30,270 bases of DNA, from the IMG/VR virus record IMGVR_UViG_3300037628_000422, positions 1 to 30,270 of that record, one strand, 5' to 3'. The first letter of the stretch is position 1; each line of letters begins with the position of its first letter. The notes beneath the pieces were generated by a model. The model worked only from the letters and a program-made list of their open reading frames with translations. It had not been told where the DNA came from and ran no database searches. This DNA comes from a virus. Both the position numbers and the translations under genes were made by a program. Below, piece after piece: positions 13,709 to 20,439 of this stretch.

Positions 13709-13972
13709 CTACTTGATGGAGTCGAGCAGGCTGGCGAGCTCGGGAGCGTTCTCGAGCGCGGTCTTCAGCTTGGCCTTGGCGGCCTTACGAGCCGTGTTGA
13801 GTGCCTTCTTCTCCTCGGACAGGGGGAAGTAGCGCTTCCAGATCTCGGACACCTCGGCCTTGACCGTCTGGTACTGGTCCTCGAGTCGCTTGGCATCCGT
13901 GATCAGCTCCTGGACGCTGGCGATCTGGGTTGCGATATCGGTCGTCTTGACCGTCTGCTTGTTCTGGTCCAT
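13709..13972 (-). CDS. Coiled-coil small protein, paralogue A of a twin cassette
   Basis: This 87-residue, almost wholly helical protein is not recognised as a family. Heptad-like spacing and charge suggest a coiled coil over residues 15-80, with a central E-V-S-x-I-W-K-x-Y-F motif and the C-terminus LLDSIK. It aligns without gaps to the 15438-15671 product at about half of 76 positions, so the two are paralogues. ATG 13972 follows GGAGG by 5 bases. It has its own promoter (14051-14092) and is followed by a perfect hairpin, an arrangement suggesting it is made in larger amounts than its neighbours. Confidence 0.8.
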   Translation of the reverse strand: MDQNKQTVKTTDIATQIASVQELITDAKRLEDQYQTVKAEVSEIWKRYFPLSEEKKALNTARKAAKAKLKTALENAPELASLLDSIK

Positions 13973-14050
13973 CTGGACCTCCGTTGATCCCCGAGTTGTT
14001 AATAGAGCCGAGAGACGGGGATCCAGATCTCTCGCTCATTTTCTAACACC

Positions 14051-14092
14051 ATTGTACCACGAAGTCGTGGAAATGTACAGTGTTTCACGTGA
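14051..14092 (-). promoter_or_regulatory. Leftward promoter P1 with upstream TCACGTGA box
   Basis: On the minus strand, TGTACA (14079-14074), 17 bases, TACAAT (14056-14051). The spacer contains an inverted repeat CCACGA-AG-TCGTGG. An 8-base palindrome TCACGTGA (14085-14092) lies 5 bases upstream of the -35 box, exactly as in P2. It would drive the 13709-13972 paralogue gene. Confidence 0.65.
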
Positions 14093-14095
14093 CTA

Positions 14096-14113
14096 TTTGC
14101 TCGATCGAGCAAA
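14096..14113. repeat. 18-base perfect palindrome
   Basis: TTTGCTCGATCGAGCAAA reads the same on both strands. It lies between the stop of gene 14122-14358 and promoter P1, so it could terminate the upstream transcript or be an operator. No T-tract follows on the minus strand. Confidence 0.65.
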
Positions 14114-14121
14114 CTGTTTTC

Positions 14122-14358
14122 TCAGCTGCTCACGAACGTCCGGGAGGTTACCCGGGCTTCGAAGGCATAATCGCCATTACGAGCGATCATACGAACTGTG
14201 GTGTTCGGATCGTCGATCGAGAGCACTGACTCGCCGTCTTGATAGCCTCGAGCTTCCTCGATGTTGGCCTCGTGCGCGGCAGCCTTCTTGGCATACACGG
14301 CTTGTACAACCCACCGGTTATCACTAGTTTTCTCTTCGGCCAGGTAGCATTCCATCAT
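14122..14358 (-). CDS. Small hypothetical protein
   Basis: This 78-residue protein is not recognised. It begins MMECYLAEEKTSDNRW, then a beta/helix stretch with VVQAVYAKKAAAHEANIEEA and a C-terminal beta-rich domain (TTVRMIARNGDYAFEARVTS). ATG 14358 overlaps the stop of the upstream gene; a second ATG follows immediately. GAGG 5 bases ahead supports this start. It is likely transcribed from P2 with the upstream gene. Confidence 0.7.
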   Translation of the reverse strand: MMECYLAEEKTSDNRWVVQAVYAKKAAAHEANIEEARGYQDGESVLSIDDPNTTVRMIARNGDYAFEARVTSRTFVSS

Positions 14359-14675
14359 TAGTTCCTCAACATGAAGGAGAACGTGGCCTGGATCGGCCGA
14401 AAGTGTCGGATCGTTCGTGCGGCCTCGATGCGTGCATTGATTTGTGCAAGACCGGGACCGTCGTAGGTTAGGTGGTAGTCCGAGGAACCGAGGTTGCAGA
14501 TCTTGCACGGCCAACCTTGAGCCTCGTGATATTGCTTCTCGAGTGGGTTACCCGCGCCTGTGGCGCCAGATAGCGTCTCGGACGACTTCTTCTTAGCTGG
14601 CTTCTTGATCACGCCAAGCGCAATCAGCATTTTTCTCGTCTGCGCCAGATTAACTTCCTGGCTCGTGTTGGACAT
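14358..14675 (-). CDS. Hypothetical protein with a CxxC site
   Basis: This 105-residue protein is not recognised. The N-terminal part is helical (NLAQTRKMLIALGVIKK) followed by a Lys/Ser/Ala-rich linker. A WPCKICNLG motif near 56-63 with a nearby His may bind zinc. The C-terminus is an Ala/Arg helix then an aromatic strand. ATG 14675 follows GAGGAGG at a longish 10 bases. It is the first gene behind promoter P2. Confidence 0.7.
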   Translation of the reverse strand: MSNTSQEVNLAQTRKMLIALGVIKKPAKKKSSETLSGATGAGNPLEKQYHEAQGWPCKICNLGSSDYHLTYDGPGLAQINARIEAARTIRHFRPIQATFSFMLRN

Positions 14676-14707
14676 CGTGTTGCGTCCTCCTCAACTCATG
14701 AAGATCC

Positions 14708-14749
14708 ATTGTATCACGAAAGCAACGAAAAGTACACCTTTTCACGTGA
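14708..14749 (-). promoter_or_regulatory. Leftward promoter P2 with upstream TCACGTGA box
   Basis: On the minus strand, TGTACT (14736-14731), 17 bases, TACAAT (14713-14708), with TCACGTGA at 14742-14749, 5 bases upstream of the -35 box. Spacing and flanking bases match P1 closely. It precedes gene 14358-14675. Confidence 0.65.
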
Positions 14750-14841
14750 CTTTATGTTAGCATAGGCAACTTTTCTTTCTGCGAGCGCCACGGTGCTAGG
14801 TGCACGGCTGTGCCTGCGCGCCAGCCAGCGCTAGAGTGCTT

Positions 14842-14861
14842 AGCCCAGCACAGGCTCCACA
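14842..14861 (+). repeat. 20-base direct repeat, copy 1
   Basis: AGCCCAGCACAGGCTCCACA, identical to 14961-14980, 119 bases apart. Both copies lie in the CTAG-rich non-coding stretch and fall in different reading frames of any minus-strand open frame, so they do not encode a repeated peptide. Confidence 0.85.
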
Positions 14862-14960
14862 CGTACACGGGCCGTAGAGGGGCGTGGTGCATGGGTCGAA
14901 ATCGACGCCTAGAGGCACTTGAACCCTAGGGCAGAAGATAGAGCCTAAGTAGAGGGTAGC

Positions 14961-14980
14961 AGCCCAGCACAGGCTCCACA
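14961..14980 (+). repeat. 20-base direct repeat, copy 2
   Basis: Second exact copy of the 20-base repeat at 14842-14861. Confidence 0.85.
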
Positions 14981-15246
14981 TGAGCCCAGGCCGAGTAGGG
15001 CAGTGTAGGGGCTAGAGCCTAGGACGGGCCTAATGGTCTACGGGCTGACGCCAGCGCTTACCTAGGTCGGGTACGCTCGGAGCAGAACGCCAGACTGTGC
15101 CAGAGGGCATAGGGCCACGGGCTGACGCGGCGCTGTACCTGGCCTGGGCTAGAGCCCGGGCTGGAGGGCCCGTGGGTGCGCGCCCATCACCGCGTGACAG
15201 GGGAGGAGGGCTCTGTCCTAAGCCGTGCTAGACTGTAAGCTCGAGG

Positions 15247-15384
15247 TTACATCGTGCTCGCGCACGCCTCGCAGATCGTGTGCGTCTCGACGTAGCCGTC
15301 GTCCGCGAATGGCCAGATCTCTGTGGTTTCTTCGAGCTCGAGTGTTCGTGTACACCAAGCACAGATGTGAGCGACGAGTGTCAT
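15247..15384 (-). CDS. 45-residue zinc-ribbon protein
   Basis: This short protein carries two cysteine pairs, C9-x2-C12 (HICAWCTR) and C38-x2-C41 (TICEACAS), separated by an acidic Glu/Asp/Trp-rich loop. That is the pattern of a minimal zinc ribbon. ATG 15384 follows GGAG by 6 bases; an upstream in-frame ATG at 15429 would start inside the large hairpin and is not preferred. It stands where the regulator-like gene stands in the other cassette, directly behind a paralogue gene and its hairpin. It could be a DNA-, RNA- or protein-binding adaptor. Confidence 0.7.
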   Translation of the reverse strand: MTLVAHICAWCTRTLELEETTEIWPFADDGYVETHTICEACASTM

Positions 15385-15395
15385 TTTGATCTCCG

Positions 15396-15428
15396 TGATT
15401 ACCGGGATGATAATCATCCCGGTAATCA
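15396..15428. terminator. Perfect 16-base-arm palindromic hairpin after the second paralogue
   Basis: TGATTACCGGGATGAT (15396-15411) and its exact reverse complement (15413-15428) flank a single central A. It begins 9 bases beyond the stop of the leftward gene 15438-15671 and ends shortly before the ribosome site of the 45-residue gene. There is no T-tract. Its position matches the hairpin at 13663-13692 after the other paralogue. Confidence 0.7.
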
Positions 15429-15437
15429 TATTGAGTG

Positions 15438-15671
15438 TTACTTTATCGACTTGAGAAGAGCGGCAAGCTCTGGACTATTATCGATGTGAGACTTGAGTTC
15501 CGCTTTGAGAAGTTTTCTTCTCGCATTGAGATCTTTCTTTATCGGATTGAGACGGAAGTATTCTTTCCATATCAAACTGACTTCTTCTTTCACGCTTTGA
15601 TAATCATTCTCGACTTGAGCAAGCTCGTTTGTCAAAGTGGTAATGTTCTCGATTTGATTAGCGATTGTCAT
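15438..15671 (-). CDS. Coiled-coil small protein, paralogue B of a twin cassette
   Basis: This 77-residue helical protein matches the 13709-13972 product over its whole length without gaps, about half the residues being identical. The conserved core is Y-Q-x-V-K-x-E-V-S-x-I-W-K-x-Y-F, and both end in LL-x-SIK. The gene is clearly more AT-rich than paralogue A and most of the window, so one copy may have come from a different phage rather than from a recent duplication. ATG 15671 is chosen, with AGGAG 10 bases upstream. The start codon lies inside a 17-base palindrome. It has its own promoter (P3). Confidence 0.8.
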   Translation of the reverse strand: MTIANQIENITTLTNELAQVENDYQSVKEEVSLIWKEYFRLNPIKKDLNARRKLLKAELKSHIDNSPELAALLKSIK

Positions 15672-15680
15672 AATGACAAT
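15664..15680. promoter_or_regulatory. Palindrome enclosing the start codon of paralogue B
   Basis: ATTGTCAT and ATGACAAT (15664-15671 and 15673-15680) are perfect complements around one base. In the leftward mRNA the hairpin would lie between the ribosome site and the start, and would include the ATG, so it could limit translation or be a repressor target. Confidence 0.5.
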
Positions 15681-15760
15681 TCTCCTTATCACGATGATTG
15701 TTGTTATTATCATAATGATTCATGTTCATCGTGTTAGACATGTCTCATTCATCTATGTTC

Positions 15761-15788
15761 ATTATACAACACATTCACGCGATGTACA
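15761..15788 (-). promoter_or_regulatory. Leftward promoter P3
   Basis: On the minus strand, TGTACA (15788-15783), 16 bases, perfect TATAAT (15766-15761), with TGAAA just upstream of the -35 box as in P1 and P2 but without the full TCACGTGA. A 10-base palindrome AGACATGTCT (15736-15745) follows in the leader. It would drive the paralogue B gene. Confidence 0.6.
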
Positions 15789-15819
15789 TGTTTCAAATAA
15801 TAACATGTGTGTTTAAATT

Positions 15820-16094
15820 AATGAACGATGTCCATTTAAAAGGACATGGTACCTGAGTCTCGATCTCAGTAGACCTCCGCTAACCCACCTACATATCTGG
15901 GGAAATTCTGCAGCGTTTGGGTAATGATCGGCGTCCGGGTCGCGGTGAGGGCCTCAGGGTGTGCGGTGGTAGAGCAGAGTCGCTTCTGATGTAGGTGCTC
16001 GAAAATTTTCGGGAGAAATGGATGGAGCTTGAACATAAACGCGTTTTGCGGGAGTGTAGAGGGAGGAACTGTAACTATATGTTATACTCTTGTT
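15820..16094. other. Non-coding stretch between divergent operons
   Basis: No credible gene was seen here. Visible structures are a 6-bp stem ATGTCC/GGACAT (15828-15847), a perfect 12-base palindrome CGAAAATTTTCG (16000-16011), and an extended -10 box TGTTATACT (16080-16088) that could start the structural transcript. Part of 15960-16012 resembles the D-arm and anticodon loop of a tRNA but does not fold as one. Confidence 0.5.
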
Positions 16095-16116
16095 ACTTAA
16101 CAAGTACTTAACAAGT
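16089..16116. repeat. Palindrome plus tandem 11-base repeat before the structural operon
   Basis: CTTGTTA-CT-TAACAAG (16089-16104) is a 7-2-7 inverted repeat. ACTTAACAAGT occurs twice in direct tandem (16095-16105 and 16106-16116). The cluster lies directly after the extended -10 box and runs into the shared leader element, so it looks like an operator. Confidence 0.65.
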
Positions 16117-16144
16117 GGTGGCTGTGTCGTTGTACCTATATAGA
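16115..16144 (+). promoter_or_regulatory. Shared bipartite leader element, copy 2
   Basis: GTGGTGG (16115-16121), 6 bases, CGTTGTACCTATATAGA (16128-16144). Same spacing and sequence as 2081-2110 apart from one C/T difference. It stands 260 bases ahead of the small terminase gene. Confidence 0.6.
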
Positions 16145-16220
16145 CTATAGGACTTACTCATTTTTATCTAATTTCATTTCTCTAGGGTTAAGTGCTTAGT
16201 TCACCCATTCTACCACTCGT

Positions 16221-16323
16221 GACGTTACGCGCGACGTTACGCGTTACGAGTACGTACGTTGTACGTACGCTAGTAGATGCTGTAGTATAGAGGACGTACG
16301 GACAGAGGGCGTAACGCGTTACG
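16221..16323. repeat. Cluster of short repeats and palindromes upstream of the small terminase gene
   Basis: GACGTTACGCG is repeated at 16221-16231 and 16233-16243. GTACGTAC occurs at 16250-16257 and 16261-16268 (self-complementary, 3-base gap). CGTAACGCGTTACG at 16310-16323 is a perfect 14-base palindrome sharing ACGCGTTACG with 16239-16248. This is a plausible terminase recognition (pac or cos) region. Confidence 0.5.
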
Positions 16324-16404
16324 ACTGAACCTCTACTGAGTCTTCGCGACTCTGAGAGCTCGGAATTGCCGAGCCCTTGGAGTCCTGTGTTCCAGGAGTT
16401 CTAC

Positions 16405-16995
16405 ATGCCACTGGAAGGTTCGACTGCTAGCAGGATCTCGCAATACGCGGGCATCCAGCGCACCGAAGAAACCAGGTTGCGTGTGCTCCTGGAGGAATTC
16501 GACGCCAATCCTCCGCCCGTGACAGACAAGGGAGATCTCTTCGCTACCTTGATGTCCGGCGACTGTCGCGGGCGACTCGGACTTGGCATCGATACTCGCT
16601 GGCGTCAGAAGATCATGTATCTCCTGGCGACCGCGCAGTACGTTCCGTTCTGGAAGCTCTGTGAGCTGGCAGGAACGAGCGCGCAGCTCGTGTGGCACAA
16701 GCGTCAGGCCGATCATTCTCTCGCCGCGGCTGTGAAGGCCTACCAGGCCGCGTGGTACGAGAGAGAAGCCGAAGACCCCATGACCACGCTGCCTCCCAGC
16801 ATCGTGGTCTTCGGTCTGAAGGCCAGGTCCAACTGGAAAGATTCTTCGGATACCTCTCTGACCCAAGATCAGCTGAGAGGATTGATTGACGGCATCGTGT
16901 CAGACATCCAGAACCTCGATCTTCCAAGTGAGAAGGTCGAGCAGCTCAACGCTGCCTTCAACGTCCGACTGTCAAGATTGTTCGGCACTGACTGA
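16405..16995 (+). CDS. Terminase small subunit (putative)
   Basis: This 196-residue protein is assigned mainly by position: it ends on the first base of the large terminase gene, at the head of the structural operon. A helical DNA-binding segment is plausible around residues 80-110 (FWKLCELAGTSAQLVWHKRQ), followed by KAYQAAWYEREAED and FGLKARSNWKD, a pattern I associate with phage small terminases. The C-terminal 50 residues are helical, suitable for oligomerisation. I chose ATG 16405 because CAGGAG lies 7 bases upstream; a TTG at 16366 would add 13 residues without a ribosome site. It should bind the packaging site, perhaps the repeat cluster just upstream. Confidence 0.7.
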   Translation: MPLEGSTASRISQYAGIQRTEETRLRVLLEEFDANPPPVTDKGDLFATLMSGDCRGRLGLGIDTRWRQKIMYLLATAQYVPFWKLCELAGTSAQLVWHKRQADHSLAAAVKAYQAAWYEREAEDPMTTLPPSIVVFGLKARSNWKDSSDTSLTQDQLRGLIDGIVSDIQNLDLPSEKVEQLNAAFNVRLSRLFGTD

Positions 16996-18554
16996 TGGCA
17001 GGCGAGCTCCTCCTGGTGGAACGGTCGAATAAGACCGCGGCATGGTTCTTGCGCTCCCTGACTCAGGGTCTGAAGCGCGGCAGTGTCTCTTTCCCGGAGT
17101 TCGTGGAAAAGTACTTCGCTCACTACAAAGAGAACGAACCGAGTCAGTTCCACATCTGGCTGATGGACTTCCTGGCAGAGGCAGCGATACGCCGCAGCGT
17201 GAAGGCAGTCATCAAGGCACCGCGAGGCAGCGCGAAGTCCAGCTACGTCTCTGTGTTCTTCGTGATCTACTGCATGTGCGAGAAGCTCGAAGACTACATC
17301 ATTCTGAGCTCCGATACCTTTAGCCAGGGCATCCAGCACCTGAAGAACATCAAGGAAGAGATCGAGCACAACGAGAAGCTCGCAGAAGATTACCCGGATG
17401 TGGTCGGTGAAGGACCTACCTGGGCGCGAGACTCGATCGTTACGAACAACGGTATCCGGATCGATGTCGTTGGCACCCTGGGGAAAATTCGTGGTCGAAG
17501 GAAGAGAGAGGCTCGGCCGTCGCTGATCCTACTCGATGACCCTGAGAACGACGAGAGCGCCTGCAGTCCTGCCGTAAGAGCCAAGACATTGGATTGGTTC
17601 GATAAAGGCGTGATGAAGGCTGGCCGACCAGGGACCAACGTCATCGTTCTGGGCACCGTGATCAACGCAGAGTGTCTCGTACAGAAGCTCGGTGACCGAC
17701 CTGGTTGGGACGGCTTCACCTTCAAGGCCATCGTGAAGTGGCCTGACAACATGACTCTCTGGGAGACCTGGGAGACGATCTACTTCACGGACACCGACAA
17801 GGCCCACGAGTTCTATCTCCTCCATAAGAAGGAGATGCACGAGGGGTCGGAGGTGCTCTGGGAGGATCGTGAACCCCTCCTAGACCTCATGAAGATGCGG
17901 GCTGAAGAAGGCCCGATCTCCTTCATGTCGGAGAAGCAGAACCACCCGATCAACCCGACAAGATGTCGTTTCGAGGAGAGCTGGTTCGAGGGTGAGAACC
18001 AGTGGTTCACGGACTGGCCGACGAACGGCTACTACTTCGCGGCATGCGATCCTGTCCTCGGCAAAGACGCTCAAAAGGGTGACTACTGCGCGTGGCTGTG
18101 GGGCTGCTGGGTGCCTGGGGAGACACACATCTATGTGGATGCCTACCTCGAGCGCCTTTCCAGCAAGCAGTCGATCGACTTCGGTCTGGGTCTCGCGAAG
18201 AAGTTCAAGCTCCAGGGCGTCGGCTGGGAGTCGAACGGCTTTCAGAGCGTGGTTGGTGGCGATCTTGCTGATGCCTATGCCCTCACGGGCCAGGCTCTGC
18301 CGATTGTGGAGATCTGGAACAACGATCCCAAGCATCTACGCATCGAGCGACTAGCTTCTTACCTGTACCAAGGTCGCTTGAGGTGGAAGGCCGGTAGTAA
18401 GGGCGCGAAGCGGTGCCGCGACCAGACACGTCTCTTCCCGATTGCAGACCACGACGATGGTCCTGATGCCCTGGAGATGCTCCTCAGAGTGATCGCCTCC
18501 TGGGTACAGAACCGTGGCCGGGCTAACACGGAGGTGACCATTGGACTCGCCTAG
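16995..18554 (+). CDS. terL: Terminase large subunit
   Basis: This 519-residue protein has the full two-domain design of a packaging motor. ATPase: Walker A A75-PRGSAKS-S83, Walker B LILLDD (177-182) followed by an acidic PENDE, and a coupling-like VLGTVIN near 218-224. Nuclease (RNase H fold): D352 in AACDPVLGKD, E412 in GWESNGF, and the C-terminal HDDGPDALE (486-494). It pumps DNA into proheads and cuts the concatemer. It overlaps the small subunit by one base and the portal start by 14 bases. Length and motifs are normal. Confidence 0.95.
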   Translation: MAGELLLVERSNKTAAWFLRSLTQGLKRGSVSFPEFVEKYFAHYKENEPSQFHIWLMDFLAEAAIRRSVKAVIKAPRGSAKSSYVSVFFVIYCMCEKLEDYIILSSDTFSQGIQHLKNIKEEIEHNEKLAEDYPDVVGEGPTWARDSIVTNNGIRIDVVGTLGKIRGRRKREARPSLILLDDPENDESACSPAVRAKTLDWFDKGVMKAGRPGTNVIVLGTVINAECLVQKLGDRPGWDGFTFKAIVKWPDNMTLWETWETIYFTDTDKAHEFYLLHKKEMHEGSEVLWEDREPLLDLMKMRAEEGPISFMSEKQNHPINPTRCRFEESWFEGENQWFTDWPTNGYYFAACDPVLGKDAQKGDYCAWLWGCWVPGETHIYVDAYLERLSSKQSIDFGLGLAKKFKLQGVGWESNGFQSVVGGDLADAYALTGQALPIVEIWNNDPKHLRIERLASYLYQGRLRWKAGSKGAKRCRDQTRLFPIADHDDGPDALEMLLRVIASWVQNRGRANTEVTIGLA

Positions 18555-20109
18555 TGCAGGAGCTGTCGCAGAAGCGACAACCGTCTCAGAGGTAGACATC
18601 GGTCTCCTCGAACTCAGCAACGATCAGCTCAGAATGCAGTTGAGGAAGTCTGAACTCGAGCTCGAGAAGAACCTTCTTGAGTCGTACCAGAACTTCGCTG
18701 GCCAGATCGTGGATCCTTACGCGGGTTACGAGGCCTGGACGCGTATCGATGGCAAGGACGGCGTGGACCACAAGGGTCCGGCCTCGCTCATGACGCTCGA
18801 GTGCATGCGGCTCATCGGAAGAGATCTTGCGTTCGACAACCCGTTCGCGAAGAACGGACACACGAACCTCCGCAACTTCGTCGTAGGAACCGGCTTCACC
18901 TACCGCTTGATCGACCCGAAGAGGCGTAAGACACTCGAGAAGCCGATCGAGCAGGCTCTCGCCCTCTGGGAGGTATGGGTCGAGGAGCACAGTTGGTGGG
19001 AAGCTGAGTCGGAGATGCAGTATCGCGGCGACCGGGACGGTGAGGCGTTCATTCGCTTCTTCGTGGACGTCGGCGGCGAACTCACTTACCGCTGGGTCGA
19101 GCCCGATGAGGTAGTCGATCGCTCAGGTAAGTTCGAGTTCGGCATCATCACGCCTCCGGGCGACAAGCAGGACATTCGTGGCTATGTCATCAACGACCAG
19201 CCAGTAGAGGCCCACGAAGTCCTCCATTTCAAGCAGAACGTGGACATGAACGTCTTCCGAGGAGTTCCTTCTTTCTGGTGTGTCAGAGAGAACCTCGTAC
19301 GGGCGAGTAAGGTCCTTCGGAACATGAGTAAGGTCGCAGAGCTGCAAGCTGCGATCGCTCTCATCAGAGAGCATCCAGTCGGGCAGAAGGGGAGTTCTGT
19401 AGCTACCTGGCTTGACAACGATGCCGACAGGACCGTCACCGATCTTGAGTCGGGTCAGTCGGTCAGACAGAAGAAGTTGCAGCCGGGCACGATCCTTGAT
19501 GTACCAGCCGGGCAAAAGTACCACTTCCCTGCCGCCGGGATCAACGCTTCCGAGATCGTCGGCGTTCTAGACGCCGAGCTACGTGCAGCAGCTTCTTCTG
19601 TCTCCATGGCAGAGTTCATCTTCTCGATGAACGCAGCCAACTCGAACTACGCGAGCCTTCTGGCCGCGGAGAGTCCGACGCTGAAGGCCTTTACGGTCCG
19701 CCAACGTCGCATGGGTCGCCACCTTCGAAAGGCTTTCAAGATCTTCTTGAAGGTCAACGTGGCACTCGGACGGCTCGACGAGCGCCTTCTCGAACTGAAG
19801 TGCGACATCCAAGGTCCGTCGGTCAAGAGCAGGAATGAGTTCCAAGAGACTCGCTCCCGTGAGATCAGACATCGCAACGGTCTTCTGTCTCTTCGTACGT
19901 GGGGCGCTCAAGAGGGCCTCGACTACGACGCAGAGCTGGACAACAACAAGAGCGATGAGATCATCATCCCGCCGTCTGCGAAGGACTGGGACGAGGAGCT
20001 CGAGGCCAGGAAGAACAAAGAAGCTGAGAACGAGGGTGATGACTCTCGCGGCAACAAGGGCAAGCCTGGCAAGGGTATGGACCCCAACAACGATAGCGCA
20101 GCTGGTTAA
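18541..20109 (+). CDS. Portal protein
   Basis: This 522-residue protein follows the large terminase and has the portal pattern: a helical N-terminus, LMTLECMRLIGRDLAFDNPF, a beta-rich wing region (GEAFIRFFVDVGGELTYRWVEP), EVLHFKQNVDMNVFRGVPSF, a crown/stem helix region, and a charged C-terminal tail rich in Glu/Lys/Gly. It forms the dodecameric ring for DNA entry. It starts at TTG 18541, supported by GGAGG 6 bases upstream inside the terminase gene. Confidence 0.9.
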   Translation: MDSPSAGAVAEATTVSEVDIGLLELSNDQLRMQLRKSELELEKNLLESYQNFAGQIVDPYAGYEAWTRIDGKDGVDHKGPASLMTLECMRLIGRDLAFDNPFAKNGHTNLRNFVVGTGFTYRLIDPKRRKTLEKPIEQALALWEVWVEEHSWWEAESEMQYRGDRDGEAFIRFFVDVGGELTYRWVEPDEVVDRSGKFEFGIITPPGDKQDIRGYVINDQPVEAHEVLHFKQNVDMNVFRGVPSFWCVRENLVRASKVLRNMSKVAELQAAIALIREHPVGQKGSSVATWLDNDADRTVTDLESGQSVRQKKLQPGTILDVPAGQKYHFPAAGINASEIVGVLDAELRAAASSVSMAEFIFSMNAANSNYASLLAAESPTLKAFTVRQRRMGRHLRKAFKIFLKVNVALGRLDERLLELKCDIQGPSVKSRNEFQETRSREIRHRNGLLSLRTWGAQEGLDYDAELDNNKSDEIIIPPSAKDWDEELEARKNKEAENEGDDSRGNKGKPGKGMDPNNDSAAG

Positions 20110-20439
20110 ATGACACCCAAGACCACTCCAACCAACTCGATGGTGAAGACCATTGTCGGGATAGCCAGCACGCTCTTCTGTGCTGGTCTGATTGCGTGGG
20201 CGTCTGCTATCAGTGCAGATGCCGATGAGGCCAACAATCAGAGTAATAAGAACGGTCATCGTCTCACGGTTCTCGAGACGAAGTTCATCGCTGACCGCAA
20301 GGTCATCGAGAAGATCGACTCGAAGATCGAGGAGATCGCACCTCAACAGATCCGGATCGAAGGGAAAATCGATCAGATCTTGAACATCCAGACTCGTCAG
20401 GGCATCGAGATCGAAAAGATCAAGGAGAAAGTGCAGTGA
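20110..20439 (+). CDS. Membrane-anchored coiled-coil protein (spanin- or holin-like, uncertain)
   Basis: This 109-residue protein has a positively charged start, one membrane segment at about residues 12-32 (VKTIVGIASTLFCAGLIAWA), and a long charged coiled coil (about 45-109) with regular Leu/Ile. That layout, an N-terminal anchor with a periplasmic or cytoplasmic coiled coil, fits an inner-membrane spanin or an accessory holin, but also other phage membrane proteins. ATG follows the portal stop directly (TAAATG). It begins a three-gene group of small proteins placed unusually between portal and head genes. Confidence 0.7.
   Translation: MTPKTTPTNSMVKTIVGIASTLFCAGLIAWASAISADADEANNQSNKNGHRLTVLETKFIADRKVIEKIDSKIEEIAPQQIRIEGKIDQILNIQTRQGIEIEKIKEKVQ

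Larger units (their letters stand above)
14760..15246. other. GC-rich, CTAG-rich region without a convincing gene; candidate structured RNA
   Basis: About 485 bases with no credible coding frame. It is visibly more GC-rich than its surroundings and contains nine CTAG tetramers, about two being expected by chance. A 20-base direct repeat occurs twice (14842-14861 and 14961-14980), and a partial repeat starting ACGGGCTGACGC occurs at about 15039 and 15117. Several GC-rich self-complementary stretches are present, for example GGGCTAGAGCCC near 15145. It lies downstream of the leftward 15247-15384 gene and upstream of P2, so it would be transcribed leftward from P3 if at all. A large structured RNA is one reading; foreign or decayed DNA is another. 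Confidence 0.5.

Noticed and set aside
14842-14980. CRISPR-like direct repeats
   Set aside because: Only two copies, 119 bases apart, with no regular spacer units or cas genes.
14796-14981. 61-codon minus-strand frame in the CTAG-rich region
   Set aside because: It contains both copies of the 20-base repeat in different frames, has no ribosome site and is Cys/Leu-rich by composition only.
14760-15246. Amber (TAG) recoding, since TAG is frequent here in all frames
   Set aside because: Other genes in the window end in TAG, TAA and TGA also interrupt these frames, and no long protein-like frame appears when TAG is read through.
15960-16012. tRNA-like stretch (GGTGGTAGAGCA, CTTCTGA loop, GGTGCTCGAAAATTTTCGGG)
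   Set aside because: The D-arm and a UCU anticodon-like loop can be matched by eye, but the anticodon stem does not pair, and the T-arm lacks the GTTCGAAT consensus. At best a remnant or chance likeness.
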